Below, piece by piece: positions 17,698 through 25,194 of a stretch of DNA of 64,000 bases. The position numbers and the translations under genes were made by a program. A model generated the notes under the pieces. That model saw nothing but the letters and a program-made list of their open reading frames with translations, was not told the DNA's origin and searched no databases. Positions within the stretch are counted from its first letter, which is position 1; every line of letters starts with the position of its first letter. Source of the DNA: Astrobacterium formosum (GTDB taxonomy: Bacteria; Pseudomonadota; Alphaproteobacteria; Rhizobiales; Xanthobacteraceae); the NCBI GenBank assembly GCA_030848545.1, contig JAVDCA010000011.1:124001-188000 (forward strand), read 5' to 3'.

Positions 17698-18747
17698 ATG
17701 CGGCGGCCAGGGACCAGAAAGCCCAACCGCGCAAAACGACCCCGAAGAACAAGTCTGGATGCCGACGTACCCGCAATCGACCACGGGGTAATGCTTGTCG
17801 ACACGGTGTGCACACTGGCCGGATTAGAACGATTGATAGGCCCCACCGATCCGGAACGCATACGTCTCCAACAGGCGATCACGAGCCATGACACCCCGGC
17901 ACTCTTTGACTTCCTTATGGACGCATTCTCGTACCAGGGCATTAGTGACGCCGTTGCCTACACGTACATGGACGAGCACGGCCGTGTAACCTGGGACGAT
18001 CTCGAACGGGCGACAACCCGCCCTGCCCTGTGCCCAAAGCTGGACAGCTATTGGCGGTTCGAAGGTTGCCGCTTCGAGAAAACGAGCGCGACCTGCGCCC
18101 AGCCAGACCTGATGCCGTCCTGTCCCCTGCCCCGCCACGATCTCCGCAACGGTCGCCTAAACCAGACGGCCTACTCCCTATTCTTCTTCATCCGGGATAT
18201 CGCGGACCGGGATCTGATCACCTGGATCTATGATCAGATTCGTGCCGCCACCGTAGGCAACATCCGTGATCGTTCAGCGCGAATGGTTCAGTCCCTGATC
18301 GACCCGTTGCGCAATATCACCGGTGTCTCGGATAAGGTGCTGAGCATGACGCTGTCATATTTGTTGACGGCCGCTCCTCCGACCAAGCAGGAATGGGTAG
18401 AAATCGGCACGTCGATGGTCGCCATAGACACCTTGGTGCACAACTTTCTCATTCGAACTGGAATCTTGCGCAGGTTCGACGCCCAGCATCCATACGGCCC
18501 GGCATGTTATCGACCGGAGGGCTGCGCCGATATCATTCGCCGAATCGCGCTCCGAATTGATGCTCGGCAGTTTACTCCGCAGTACCCGCGTTTCTTTCCC
18601 CGGTTCGTCCAGCATGCGATTTGGCGTTACTGCGCCCAAGGTGGGTTGGACATTTGTAACAGCAATAACGTCCCCAGTCGCCGTCCCTGCGAAAATTCCG
18701 CCTGTCCTCTATTCACCTTATGCGATCGCGTCTGCCTCATCGAGTGA
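17698..18747 (+). CDS. helix-hairpin-helix/Fe-S protein (endonuclease III-like), recombinase partner
   Basis: This 349-aa protein contains a segment GVSDKVLSMTLSYLL near residues 202-216 that reads like the HhH motif of DNA glycosylases. A C-terminal cysteine cluster (C-x10-C-x4-C-x5-C near residues 320-342) resembles the 4Fe-4S site of endonuclease III but with wider spacing. The N-terminus is very basic. It starts one base after the recombinase stop, and a terminator follows, so the two genes form an operon. It may process or bind DNA during recombination (inference); a plain repair function is the alternative. Confidence 0.5.
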   Translation: MRRPGTRKPNRAKRPRRTSLDADVPAIDHGVMLVDTVCTLAGLERLIGPTDPERIRLQQAITSHDTPALFDFLMDAFSYQGISDAVAYTYMDEHGRVTWDDLERATTRPALCPKLDSYWRFEGCRFEKTSATCAQPDLMPSCPLPRHDLRNGRLNQTAYSLFFFIRDIADRDLITWIYDQIRAATVGNIRDRSARMVQSLIDPLRNITGVSDKVLSMTLSYLLTAAPPTKQEWVEIGTSMVAIDTLVHNFLIRTGILRRFDAQHPYGPACYRPEGCADIIRRIALRIDARQFTPQYPRFFPRFVQHAIWRYCAQGGLDICNSNNVPSRRPCENSACPLFTLCDRVCLIE

Positions 18748-18813
18748 GGTAAGTGCGTCGCTCATGAGCTGGTCGCTGTGACCAGGTACTGCGTACTGAT
18801 CAGCAAACCCACG

Positions 18814-18835
18814 GAGCCCCTTTCGGGGCTCTTTT
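18814..18835 (+). terminator. Rho-independent terminator after the recombinase operon
   Basis: GAGCCCC (18814-18820), loop TTTC, GGGGCTC (18825-18831), then TTTT. This is a perfect 7-bp GC-rich stem with a T run, 67 bp after the HhH gene stop. It overlaps the leader of the next gene. Confidence 0.8.
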
Positions 18836-18851
18836 GATTCAGGAGAACCCG

Positions 18852-19436
18852 ATGACGACCAAGAAGCCTGCAAAGAAACCAAGCGAGAAGCCTGCCCAAA
18901 AGGCACCTGCAAAACTGGCAAAGCCTACCGCCAAAACGTATGTGGTCTTTGGCGCCGATGAATTTTCCAAACCTCGGGCCGCCAGATTCTCCGTGGACAA
19001 GCCCGAATTGCTGGCCAAGGCTGTCGAATCTCTGCATCTGCGAATGATCGAGGTCACCGACCCAGACTTGGCCGAGGTGGCCGATCAGCTCCCGCTAGGT
19101 CGGCTGCATGCCACCGGCCAGGGATTGGTGCCATTCATCAAGGGCAGATTGTACGCCGATTTGGTCGGGGCTACGGTTGGCGATCAGGAACCGCCGGCGC
19201 ATCCAGACCCGAAAGCGAATGAGCTGCCGCGCAGCTGGGAAGAACTCGGACCAGGCCATTTAGTCATTGCCCGAGAATCGCTCGAATGCGGGTGGTGGGA
19301 AGCCATCGTCGTCGAGCGGACCGGCGATCTCGTCACACTAAAGTATCGCGACTATCCTCGGTACCCGAACATGGTTCGGCACCGGTCGGCCGTGGCGCTG
19401 ATCAGCCCGGCAGTCGAGCAAGCCGCAGCTGAATAG
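18852..19436 (+). CDS. hypothetical protein with Lys/Ala/Pro-rich N-terminus
   Basis: This 194-aa protein has no function I recognise. The first about 30 residues form a basic KKPAKKPSEKPAQK-type tail that could bind nucleic acid. A mixed alpha/beta part follows, then a C-terminal strand-rich segment (GHLVIARESLECGWWEAIVVE...YRDYPRYP) that resembles a small SH3/Tudor-like barrel. ATG 18852 has a good AGGAG ribosome site, so the in-frame upstream start 18834 is unlikely. It lies in a run of small ICE-type genes. Confidence 0.7.
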   Translation: MTTKKPAKKPSEKPAQKAPAKLAKPTAKTYVVFGADEFSKPRAARFSVDKPELLAKAVESLHLRMIEVTDPDLAEVADQLPLGRLHATGQGLVPFIKGRLYADLVGATVGDQEPPAHPDPKANELPRSWEELGPGHLVIARESLECGWWEAIVVERTGDLVTLKYRDYPRYPNMVRHRSAVALISPAVEQAAAE

Positions 19437-19570
19437 CGCGGTCCATTCGGCCGCTCTGCGGCGGAGACGACCTCACCAGCCCAGGCGCAATCCTCGTCAG
19501 CATGCCGAACACGTTGTTCGGCGTGGCCGCTGATCTGCGCCTGCGGTCTTACCCAACACGGAGAACAATC

Positions 19571-19900
19571 ATGAACACCAAGACAGTTCGCATTCAACAG
19601 CTCAACGACGAATTCCGTCAGCGTCTAACCGGCGGCATCGCCGTGATGACACCCGGCATCGCGGCGCTCGGACCAATGGCGGTAGAGCGCATCGTCAAGA
19701 CAGTCCAGGTCTTTGACGATTTCTGCCACGCCAACGACCCGTGGCAGGAGCACGATTTCGGTGCCTTTGACGCCGAAGGCGAAAAGGTCCTTTTCAAAAT
19801 CGATTACCTTGACAAAGACCTAAGGCTCCATTCGCCTGACCCCTCAGATCCTGCCGTCACCGAACGGGTCATAACGTTGATGTTGGCCCAAGAATATTGA
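19571..19900 (+). CDS. DUF3768 family protein
   Basis: This 109-aa protein matches the DUF3768 pattern well: RIQQLNDEFRQRLTGG, then VFDDFCHANDPWQEHDFGAF and FKIDYLDKDLRLHSPDP. The family is small, cytoplasmic and of unknown function. It is common in alphaproteobacterial plasmids and integrative elements. ATG 19571 is preceded by a ggagaac ribosome site. A shorter diverged relative follows 70 bp downstream. Confidence 0.88.
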   Translation: MNTKTVRIQQLNDEFRQRLTGGIAVMTPGIAALGPMAVERIVKTVQVFDDFCHANDPWQEHDFGAFDAEGEKVLFKIDYLDKDLRLHSPDPSDPAVTERVITLMLAQEY

Positions 19901-19970
19901 GCCTCCCCCGCGGCTTGGGCCGCCATTCGGCTCAAGCATCATTCAGCACACACCATATCGGAACGATCAA

Positions 19971-20312
19971 ATGAACACTGGGTCCGATCACAATCGCCCA
20001 CTACCGAATGGATTGCGCCGACGACTTGTCGGCGGGCTGGGCGTCATCACGGTTGGCATCGCCACGCTTGGCCTGGGTGGCCTATGCCGCGCGCTAGCGA
20101 ATTTCGCCACCAACGACGACTGCGGCAACGAATTCGGCCGAGAGAACTGCCCCGACGAATACGGCCAAGGCGGCGGACGCATCCTATACGAGATCGTCTA
20201 CTACGACAGACGCCTGAAAAGTTGCTGGCCCGTCGGGTTCTATCCCGAGCTTTCCGGCGTCGTCGCTGCCCCCTTGTCTACCGAGCATTCCGTTGAGGAG
20301 CGACCGCGATGA
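19971..20312 (+). CDS. diverged DUF3768-like protein
   Basis: This 113-aa protein aligns with its upstream neighbour: LRRRLVGGLGVITVGIATLG matches the RLTGGIAVMTPGIAALG block, and RILYEIVYYDRRLKSCWPVG matches the FKIDYLDKDLRLHSPDP block. The DFxxxNDP and HDFGAF core is altered (a Cys-containing NDDCGNEF instead), and the tail is unrelated. It is probably an old tandem duplicate. Its stop overlaps the next start (ATGA). Confidence 0.65.
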   Translation: MNTGSDHNRPLPNGLRRRLVGGLGVITVGIATLGLGGLCRALANFATNDDCGNEFGRENCPDEYGQGGGRILYEIVYYDRRLKSCWPVGFYPELSGVVAAPLSTEHSVEERPR

Positions 20313-20521
20313 CTGACACTGACAATGCACAAACACGGTTCTTGCGCGACAGTCCGGGTTCGCCGCGAGGTCTAAAACGCGGCTGCACCTGCTTCCCGGC
20401 AGAGAACCGGTTCGGGTCTGGACGACTGCAGCCGGGGTCGGACTACCCGGTGTTTGTCGTTGATACCGAATGCCCCCTGCACGGCATCAACGCCATGCTC
20501 GATCTGCTTGGCATCAACTAG
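20309..20521 (+). CDS. small protein with CxC/CxxH motif
   Basis: This 70-aa product has GCTCFPAE and DTECPLHG, a CxC...CxxH pattern that could hold a zinc ion. I do not recognise the family. The start overlaps the stop of the DUF3768-like gene (ATGA), which supports translation by coupling. Confidence 0.55.
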   Translation: MTDTDNAQTRFLRDSPGSPRGLKRGCTCFPAENRFGSGRLQPGSDYPVFVVDTECPLHGINAMLDLLGIN

Positions 20522-20639
20522 TCGGTCAGAAGCCGCCCCCACCTTCCCTCACAACTCTTCATCCCAAACCTTGCAACTGCCCGCGCCTCCCTGGGGCAGG
20601 CACTTTGCGCGCCTATGGCCCGTACAACAGGAGACAGAA

Positions 20640-21197
20640 ATGATGAAGTTTCACAGCGACCAACGCCATGAAGATCGTGCCGCGGGTTCACAAGGCTTGG
20701 CCAATGAGGCCGCACGACGACGGCCGAGATGGAAGCGTATGGTGGGAATCAGCGTGCTTCTGGCGGCGTTGGTCTTTGCCTACTTGATCGTCGGCGATGA
20801 CGCACCAACAGGAATGGAAGTGTTCGCCGAACCTGCCATGGGCTTTCGCCAAGGCACCCTCCGCATTCGGAATGCTGGTTCAGAACCGATTCGTGTCATA
20901 GACATTCATTTCAACGACCGTGCCGATTGTACGCAAACGAGCATCTTTGTTGCCTCCAACGAGACGCCGCCGAATGACATCCCGGACGAACTTCGGCACA
21001 AGTACTGGGTAGCAACGAGTGTGCGCATGCGCGATCTGAGCGATTCGCTAGCCGCTGAAATGAATCGCATCGCCAATGCAGGCCCCAAACCGATCAGAAC
21101 TGGCGAGTTTGATATTTGGTGGCCGACCTGCGGTGCTGACATCATTCGTGCCCTGGTGAAGACGGACAAGGGCGCCTGGACCTATACCTTCAAATAG
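20640..21197 (+). CDS. hypothetical single-pass membrane-anchored protein
   Basis: This 185-aa protein has a charged cytoplasmic N-terminus (about 35 residues), one hydrophobic helix (MVGISVLLAALVFAYLIV, about residues 36-53) and an extracytoplasmic C-terminal domain with a beta-sandwich look (GTLRIRNAGSEPIRVIDIHF) and two cysteines. The family is unknown. ATG 20640 follows caggagac, a good ribosome site. It ends 14 bp before the convergent gene on the other strand. Confidence 0.65.
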   Translation: MMKFHSDQRHEDRAAGSQGLANEAARRRPRWKRMVGISVLLAALVFAYLIVGDDAPTGMEVFAEPAMGFRQGTLRIRNAGSEPIRVIDIHFNDRADCTQTSIFVASNETPPNDIPDELRHKYWVATSVRMRDLSDSLAAEMNRIANAGPKPIRTGEFDIWWPTCGADIIRALVKTDKGAWTYTFK

Positions 21198-21210
21198 GCG
21201 GGCGAGTTCC

Positions 21211-21729
21211 TCACCAAATCCGATACTCGTCAACGAGATCAACGTGAACGAGAAACGGAATCTTGGGGACGCGGTTCTCACCCCCGACCCGAACGAATCC
21301 CGGCAGCGTTCGCATCACAGCGTGGGTATCCGCCCATTTCTGAGCAACACCGGCGACGCCGCCGTTGGCTCTTAGGCATTGCACAAGCCCTCCTGTCTTG
21401 CTGTGCTTGCGTTTGAACCAAGCGTAGTATCGCAACGCCCGAGTCCACCGGCTCTTGGTCTTTCGGTCGGCGCCGCTGGTGACGTCAATAATGGCGCGCA
21501 GCGGGTGTCGTCGCCGGCTTGTTGCAATTCCCGACAACGCCGCAAGTCGTTTTGCTGCTCGGCTCGCGACTTCCCCCTTCTGCCATCGCCGAAAGAGCCG
21601 ATACACGCGCGACAAGTAGGCATAGAGATGATCGGCACGACGAGAGCGACACCATCGCCGGTGCAGACGCTGCAAATGCCGCATTGCTGCTTGCAGTTCG
21701 ATTTTTGACGGAATTTGCGGTCGTTGCAT
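21211..21729 (-). CDS. hypothetical protein, element-specific paralogue family member 1
   Basis: This is a 172-aa basic protein. Its second half carries a signature shared with two other genes in this element (23797-24351 and 26230-26703): a [RK][WY]..ALRYYA segment, then a G-[LV]-x2-(C/F) helix and ANGGVAGVAQK. The N-terminal YAYLSRVYRLFRRW segment also aligns with the others. Member 1 lacks the Cys of the GC motif seen in the other two. AAGGAG lies nine bases before the start. No function is known; basic charge and small size suggest nucleic-acid or protein binding. Confidence 0.65.
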   Translation of the reverse strand: MQRPQIPSKIELQAAMRHLQRLHRRWCRSRRADHLYAYLSRVYRLFRRWQKGEVASRAAKRLAALSGIATSRRRHPLRAIIDVTSGADRKTKSRWTRALRYYAWFKRKHSKTGGLVQCLRANGGVAGVAQKWADTHAVMRTLPGFVRVGGENRVPKIPFLVHVDLVDEYRIW

Positions 21730-21945
21730 TTCGGAGGCTCCTTCTTTCAGAATTCGTCGCTTTGAACGTCGCCTCGGTCTCGGGCGGCGCCATCGCGTTG
21801 ACCATCGAAATTAGGTTCTCCAATTCGACTACAGCGCCAGCATGCGGTCACTCGGGGCCTCGACCGTCGAATGCAATTCTTCCGATCGGCGCGCGCGACG
21901 ATCTCCGGCCGCCGTGGTACCGGTCTCGGTATGAGAAAAGCGAAA

Positions 21946-21969
21946 CGCGCCGAAATCTCTCTCGGCGCG
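21946..21969 (-). terminator. terminator-like hairpin after the DUF5131 gene
   Basis: CGCGCCGA (21946-21953) and TCGGCGCG (21962-21969) form an 8-bp stem. On the minus strand it is followed by TTTCGCTTTT. It lies 18 bp beyond the stop of the DUF5131 gene. Confidence 0.55.
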
Positions 21970-21987
21970 CCCCTACTTCACCGTCCA

Positions 21988-22734
21988 TCAGGCCGCCAAT
22001 TTGCGACAGCGGATCGGGAACTCGCGGATCAGCAAGTCCTCAGGGATCGGCGCCTTCTTGGCCATCTGCTTCATAAAGAACGCAACGCCAACACGGTCAC
22101 ACTGGTCACGCAGATCACGCGCCCATCGCCGCTTCATACGACGAGCGTTTCCGCCGCTTTCGCCACCGCAGATGATCCAATCCGGGTAACTACGGAGACC
22201 CATGATGTCGAGCGGGCCAAGCGCGGGCTCGTAGCTGACGAAACGAATCTTCGCCGGGATTGCGCTAAGAATGCGCCAACGACGATCATAGCATTCCTGA
22301 TTTTCGGCGGTCGCGCCGAGCCAGACGTTACCGTAGCCGTCCCCCCAGTCGTCCGGCAACATCCCGCGAATGTTTTCCGGGCGCTTTGTCAGCAACAGCC
22401 AATCGAGGACCGGTGTATTGCGAATGAGCACGAAAAGACGCTCACGTGCACCTTCAGGTGCATTGTTGTCGAACACATCGGCCAACGACGCGCAGAACAC
22501 ACGCCGCCGCTCGCTTGCTTCCAGCGCCTTCCTGTTCCACCGATACGGCTGCTTCCAGTATACCTCTGACGTTAATTTTCGCGGAGCACGGGGTCCCCAC
22601 CCAGCACCGTTCCAGTTGTACCGCTTGTTCAGCATCTCTGCGTAGCAATGGTCGCAGCCGAGAGACACTTTCTGGCAACCGATCCACGGATTGAAGGTGT
22701 GATCGGTCCAGTCGATCTTTGAATTTTCACCCAT
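21988..22734 (-). CDS. DUF5131 / phage Gp37-Gp68 family protein
   Basis: This 248-aa protein has the hallmark WTDHTFNPWIGC at its N-terminus and a C-x6-C-x2-C cluster (CQKVSLGCDHCYAE, residues 19-29). Further family blocks are WLLLTKRPE, VWLGATAENQE, RFVSYEPALG and WIICGGESG. The family has a radical-SAM-like cysteine motif and is found in phages and mobile elements; its reaction is unknown. CGGAG precedes the ATG. An ACTTGTAAA motif lies 73 bp upstream in the direction of the gene. Confidence 0.9.
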   Translation of the reverse strand: MGENSKIDWTDHTFNPWIGCQKVSLGCDHCYAEMLNKRYNWNGAGWGPRAPRKLTSEVYWKQPYRWNRKALEASERRRVFCASLADVFDNNAPEGARERLFVLIRNTPVLDWLLLTKRPENIRGMLPDDWGDGYGNVWLGATAENQECYDRRWRILSAIPAKIRFVSYEPALGPLDIMGLRSYPDWIICGGESGGNARRMKRRWARDLRDQCDRVGVAFFMKQMAKKAPIPEDLLIREFPIRCRKLAA

Positions 22735-22807
22735 GATGATTTCTCCGAAATGTTGGGTGCGAAATACGCTTCGCGAACTCTGACTTTGCGACAGCGCCTA
22801 CGGAATC

Positions 22808-22816
22808 TTTACAAGT
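22808..22816 (-). promoter_or_regulatory. ACTTGTAAA element 1
   Basis: This is an exact 9-mer, reading ACTTGTAAA toward the DUF5131 gene, 73 bp before its ATG. It is one of six exact copies in 22.8-29.1 kb. Confidence 0.6.
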
Positions 22817-22956
22817 TTCATTTGCTAAAAGTTCGTCGCCTTGTGCGTCGCCTGGTCTTGCCCCCCGCCTACGCGCAGACCTTCAAATTTGTTTCTGCGA
22901 CTCGACTCCGGAACCGACGTCGCACGGTTCGTCCAGGTGGACCTTCTTCAGGACGC

Positions 22957-22993
22957 AAAAAATCGGAGTTGGTTTTCAAGCCAACCCCGATTG
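22957..22993 (-). terminator. Rho-independent terminator (minus strand)
   Basis: On the minus strand, AATCGGGGTTGG and CCAACTCCGATT form a long stem with one mismatch and an 8-nt loop, followed by TTTTTT. It ends the transcript of the small gene at 23094-23420. Confidence 0.85.
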
Positions 22994-23093
22994 CAGCTAC
23001 TGACACTCAATCCGACCATCGCGTTCTTGCAAATGCGCACCGGCCTTCGCAAGGACACGGTGGTCTAGACATGTCGTCCTTTCATTTGATCGT

Positions 23094-23420
23094 TCAACGG
23101 CTCGAAGCGATTCGAAATTTTTTGAACTTTTTGAATGCTCGCACCATTACGAACCCTATGAGCTTTTGCAGCTTCTTGGTTGACGTGTAGTGGGACTCTT
23201 GGAAGGCAGATTCACCGGGCTCTTCAGAAGATATTTTCCGGTTCGCCAGACCAAGATCATACAACACATCACAGACCAGCATCTTTTCGTCATCGGTTTC
23301 GATGCTGTTTCTGTCCATCAATTCGTCCAAACACAAATCCAAGTTGATGGAACACTTACACAGAATTTCTGAGCTGGCGTTCGCGTTGTCGAGGGGCAGA
23401 TCGGAGTTCTTTATCAACAT
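23094..23420 (-). CDS. hypothetical small protein
   Basis: This 108-aa protein starts at ATG 23420, preceded by AGGTGAT at good spacing. The first half is acidic (LDELMDRNSIETDDEKMLVCDVLYDLGL) and the tail is very basic (RAFKKFKKFRIASSR). I do not recognise the family. An ACTTGTAAA element lies 61 bp upstream and a strong terminator about 100 bp downstream, so it is a single-gene transcription unit. Confidence 0.6.
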   Translation of the reverse strand: MLIKNSDLPLDNANASSEILCKCSINLDLCLDELMDRNSIETDDEKMLVCDVLYDLGLANRKISSEEPGESAFQESHYTSTKKLQKLIGFVMVRAFKKFKKFRIASSR

Positions 23421-23481
23421 TTTCGTATCACCTGGGAGGATCCCGTAGGCGTGGTGCTTCCAGTCAATCCTCTGATGGATA

Positions 23482-23490
23482 TTTACAAGT
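23482..23490 (-). promoter_or_regulatory. ACTTGTAAA element 2
   Basis: An exact copy reads ACTTGTAAA toward the small gene at 23094-23420, 61 bp before its start. Confidence 0.6.
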
Positions 23491-23699
23491 GTTTTCCCGC
23501 GCGACCCGTGCCTCATGCGATGCAACAACATTTCTCCCGAGGAGGTTTTTTGCTGTCATTGCGCACGAGCGATTTCGCGTTTTTTTGCAAACATCCTGAT
23601 CGGTTCGCGCTACTCACAAGAATCGGTTTACGCGCCGTCCGGGAAGCTCCTTCCGGAAAGATCAATGAAAGGTACGGACTGCACTGCGTTTGCAGAATT

Positions 23700-23712
23700 C
23701 CTCCCCAGGAGG
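23700..23712. repeat. palindromic 13-mer CCTCCCCAGGAGG, copy 1
   Basis: CCTCC-CCA-GGAGG is repeated exactly at 27111-27123, with similar flanks (ATTC/ATTT before, TATTC/ATTTC after). A near copy is at about 23533-23545. In RNA it could hide a GGAGG ribosome site in a hairpin. On the minus strand it encodes LLGR in all three places. Confidence 0.5.
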
Positions 23713-23796
23713 TATTCTATCTTTGACAGAAGCGTTTTTGTCCAAGCGCGGGCCAGGCCGTTCTGCCACCCGCAGAACCGAGATTCGAGGTCGGTC

Positions 23797-24351
23797 ATGA
23801 GCAGGACCAACGCAGACGAAATTGACAAAATCAAAATGACAATCACGCCGAAGCGCGAAAGGTACCTACGCAGCATTCATCGCAGATTGCGTGAAGCGGC
23901 CAAGACCGCGTTCGGACCGGAACACGGCCGGTTCGACTTTTACGGCTACCTGGAATTGGTCATCAAGACGTACTGGTCCTGGAAGGACAAGAACGCAAGG
24001 ACGAAGTACGGAAGGCAGTTTGGTGCACTCTTTGGCATCCCGCCGAGGAAGGGGCGTTCGTCTTTGCATTATCTGATTGGCGCAACGTCGCACGGGGAAG
24101 AACCCATGCACAGCGCTGCAGCGAAAAAGATTGAAACCCGAGACAATCGTTGGGTGCAAGGACTGCGCTTTGTAGCAAAGAAACGATCCGCTGTGGAGAA
24201 GCAGGGCTTGGAGGCGTTCTGCAACTCACAGGGTGGGATCGCCGGGTGCGAAAGAAAATCTAAGGGCAAGCCATCGAAGAAGCGAAGCAATCGCCCGTCC
24301 AAAATCGTCAAGATTCGTCGCGGCACGCTCGTTGCCGGATCCACCAAGTAG
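23797..24351 (+). CDS. hypothetical protein, element-specific paralogue family member 2
   Basis: This 184-aa basic protein is related to the genes at 21211-21729 and 26230-26703. It has DFYGYLELVIKTYWSW early, RSSLHYLIGATS in the middle, and DNRWVQGLRFVAKKR followed by EKQGLEAF and GGIAGCERK near the end. The C-terminal 30 residues are Lys/Arg/Ser-rich. It is the only member on the plus strand. ATG 23797 overlaps the stop of a possible 25-codon leader frame. Function unknown. Confidence 0.7.
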   Translation: MSRTNADEIDKIKMTITPKRERYLRSIHRRLREAAKTAFGPEHGRFDFYGYLELVIKTYWSWKDKNARTKYGRQFGALFGIPPRKGRSSLHYLIGATSHGEEPMHSAAAKKIETRDNRWVQGLRFVAKKRSAVEKQGLEAFCNSQGGIAGCERKSKGKPSKKRSNRPSKIVKIRRGTLVAGSTK

Positions 24352-24450
24352 GTGACGGCGATCCGAAGACTTTGCGTTTGAAGTGAAAATGGCAATCGAC
24401 TCGTCCGTCAGACGGGATAAGAGTGCGCTGGGTGATTGAAGTGAAGGACA

Positions 24451-24484
24451 TGGCGTCACAGTTGTCCGCACAACTGTGACGCCA
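24451..24484. terminator. perfect 15-bp hairpin between convergent genes
   Basis: TGGCGTCACAGTTGT (24451-24465), loop CCGC and ACAACTGTGACGCCA (24470-24484) form a flawless stem. It sits between the plus-strand gene ending at 24351 and the minus-strand frame ending at 24507. It lacks a T tail, so it may be a bidirectional terminator or a protein-binding palindrome. Confidence 0.55.
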
Positions 24485-24506
24485 GTGATGCACGCAAGAA
24501 CGTTCG

Positions 24507-24800
24507 TTACCGATACCACTCTTTCATTTCGACCTCCGCCCTGATATTTTTCAGCACCGCCCGCAGCAATCTGGCCGCCCGCTTTCGCGGCACGTCTGCG
24601 CCAAGGCAGACGGCGATTTCGTCAGTTATCCAATAGTCGCCGTGCGCACCTACGCGCAAGTTCTCGATATCAAAGGTTTACTCCGGAAACGAGTACACCC
24701 GATCCGCATTCGCCAGGTACACGACGCCGTTTCCGTAGAACTGGCGAACTGGCCAACCGTGTCGATTCCATGCTCGGTCATGCTTTTTCCCCGAATCCAC
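24507..24800 (-). pseudogene. small gene interrupted by an in-frame TAA
   Basis: On the minus strand, a frame from GTG 24800 gives 40 residues ending RVYSFPE before TAA (24680-24678). The same frame then continues open for 56 further codons with a protein-like sequence (GDYWITDEIAVCLG, then KRAARLLRAVLKNI) to TAA at 24509-24507. Both halves look coding. Either one stop mutation has broken a 97-codon gene, or two small genes abut, the second starting at a TTG six codons after the stop. It overlaps the end of the upstream gene by 23 bp. Confidence 0.45.
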
Positions 24801-25116
24801 AGGCGCCAGTAATCGGTGGCGTCTTGCGAAGCCATTCGCCACGGTTACGCAGGCGTCGGAAGCAGAACGCAATCTTTGCCGCCTGGGGCAAATCGCCGAC
24901 CCAGACCCAGACTTTGCTCCTCGGACCGCGCGCAAAGTAAACACGGTCGATGCAGTCGTACTCAGGAGGAATGTATTCGCGCAGTCCATAGGGGTCCATC
25001 ACCTGGCCGTACCTCCAGCCGAGAACTGCGGTTGCGGGATCGATCTTTGTCGCCGCTCGCTTACGAACGTCGCGCCATCGTTTCTTTGAATTGTTGATTT
25101 TTGAATTCGTAGTCAT
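24778..25116 (-). CDS. hypothetical small basic protein
   Basis: This 112-aa protein has a basic N-terminus and a conserved-looking core YGQVMDPYGLREYIPPEY followed by DRVYFARG and KVWVWVGDLP. I do not recognise the family. TATGGAG precedes ATG 25116. An ACTTGTAAA element lies 81 bp upstream, overlapping the last codons of the HUH gene. The possibly broken gene at 24507-24800 follows with a short overlap. Confidence 0.6.
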   Translation of the reverse strand: MTTNSKINNSKKRWRDVRKRAATKIDPATAVLGWRYGQVMDPYGLREYIPPEYDCIDRVYFARGPRSKVWVWVGDLPQAAKIAFCFRRLRNRGEWLRKTPPITGACGFGEKA

Positions 25117-25194
25117 CGTCTAACTCCATACATTGGATGCGATCGTACCGCGCATTGAACGCCTCGTTGGCGAACGCAGGACACGCTACAAGAG

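Larger units (their letters stand above)
22735..23093. other. intergenic region with promoter motif and terminator
   Basis: This 359-bp stretch separates two minus-strand genes. It holds the ACTTGTAAA motif that precedes the DUF5131 gene and the Rho-independent terminator of the upstream small gene. I see no coding region I would support. Confidence 0.6.
23421..23796. other. intergenic region with possible small coupled ORFs
   Basis: This stretch lies between two divergent genes. It contains an ACTTGTAAA element, a CTCCCGAGGAGG block near 23534 and the palindrome CCTCCCCAGGAGG at 23700-23712. On the + strand, GGAGG boxes precede two TTG-started frames. One ends at TGA 23724-23726, overlapping the second TTG (23723). 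The second (25 codons) ends at a TGA overlapping ATG 23797. This chain could be a translationally coupled leader, but the evidence is thin. On the minus strand a 31-codon frame (ATG near 23559) also exists. Confidence 0.3.

Noticed and set aside
23628-23876. Minus-strand frame with a membrane-helix-like start
   Set aside because: It overlaps the N-terminus of the supported plus-strand paralogue gene antisense; the hydrophobic run is probably a mirror of its codons.
24451-24484. Considered as a CRISPR-like or attachment repeat
   Set aside because: It occurs once and has no spacer array; a hairpin between convergent genes is the simpler reading.
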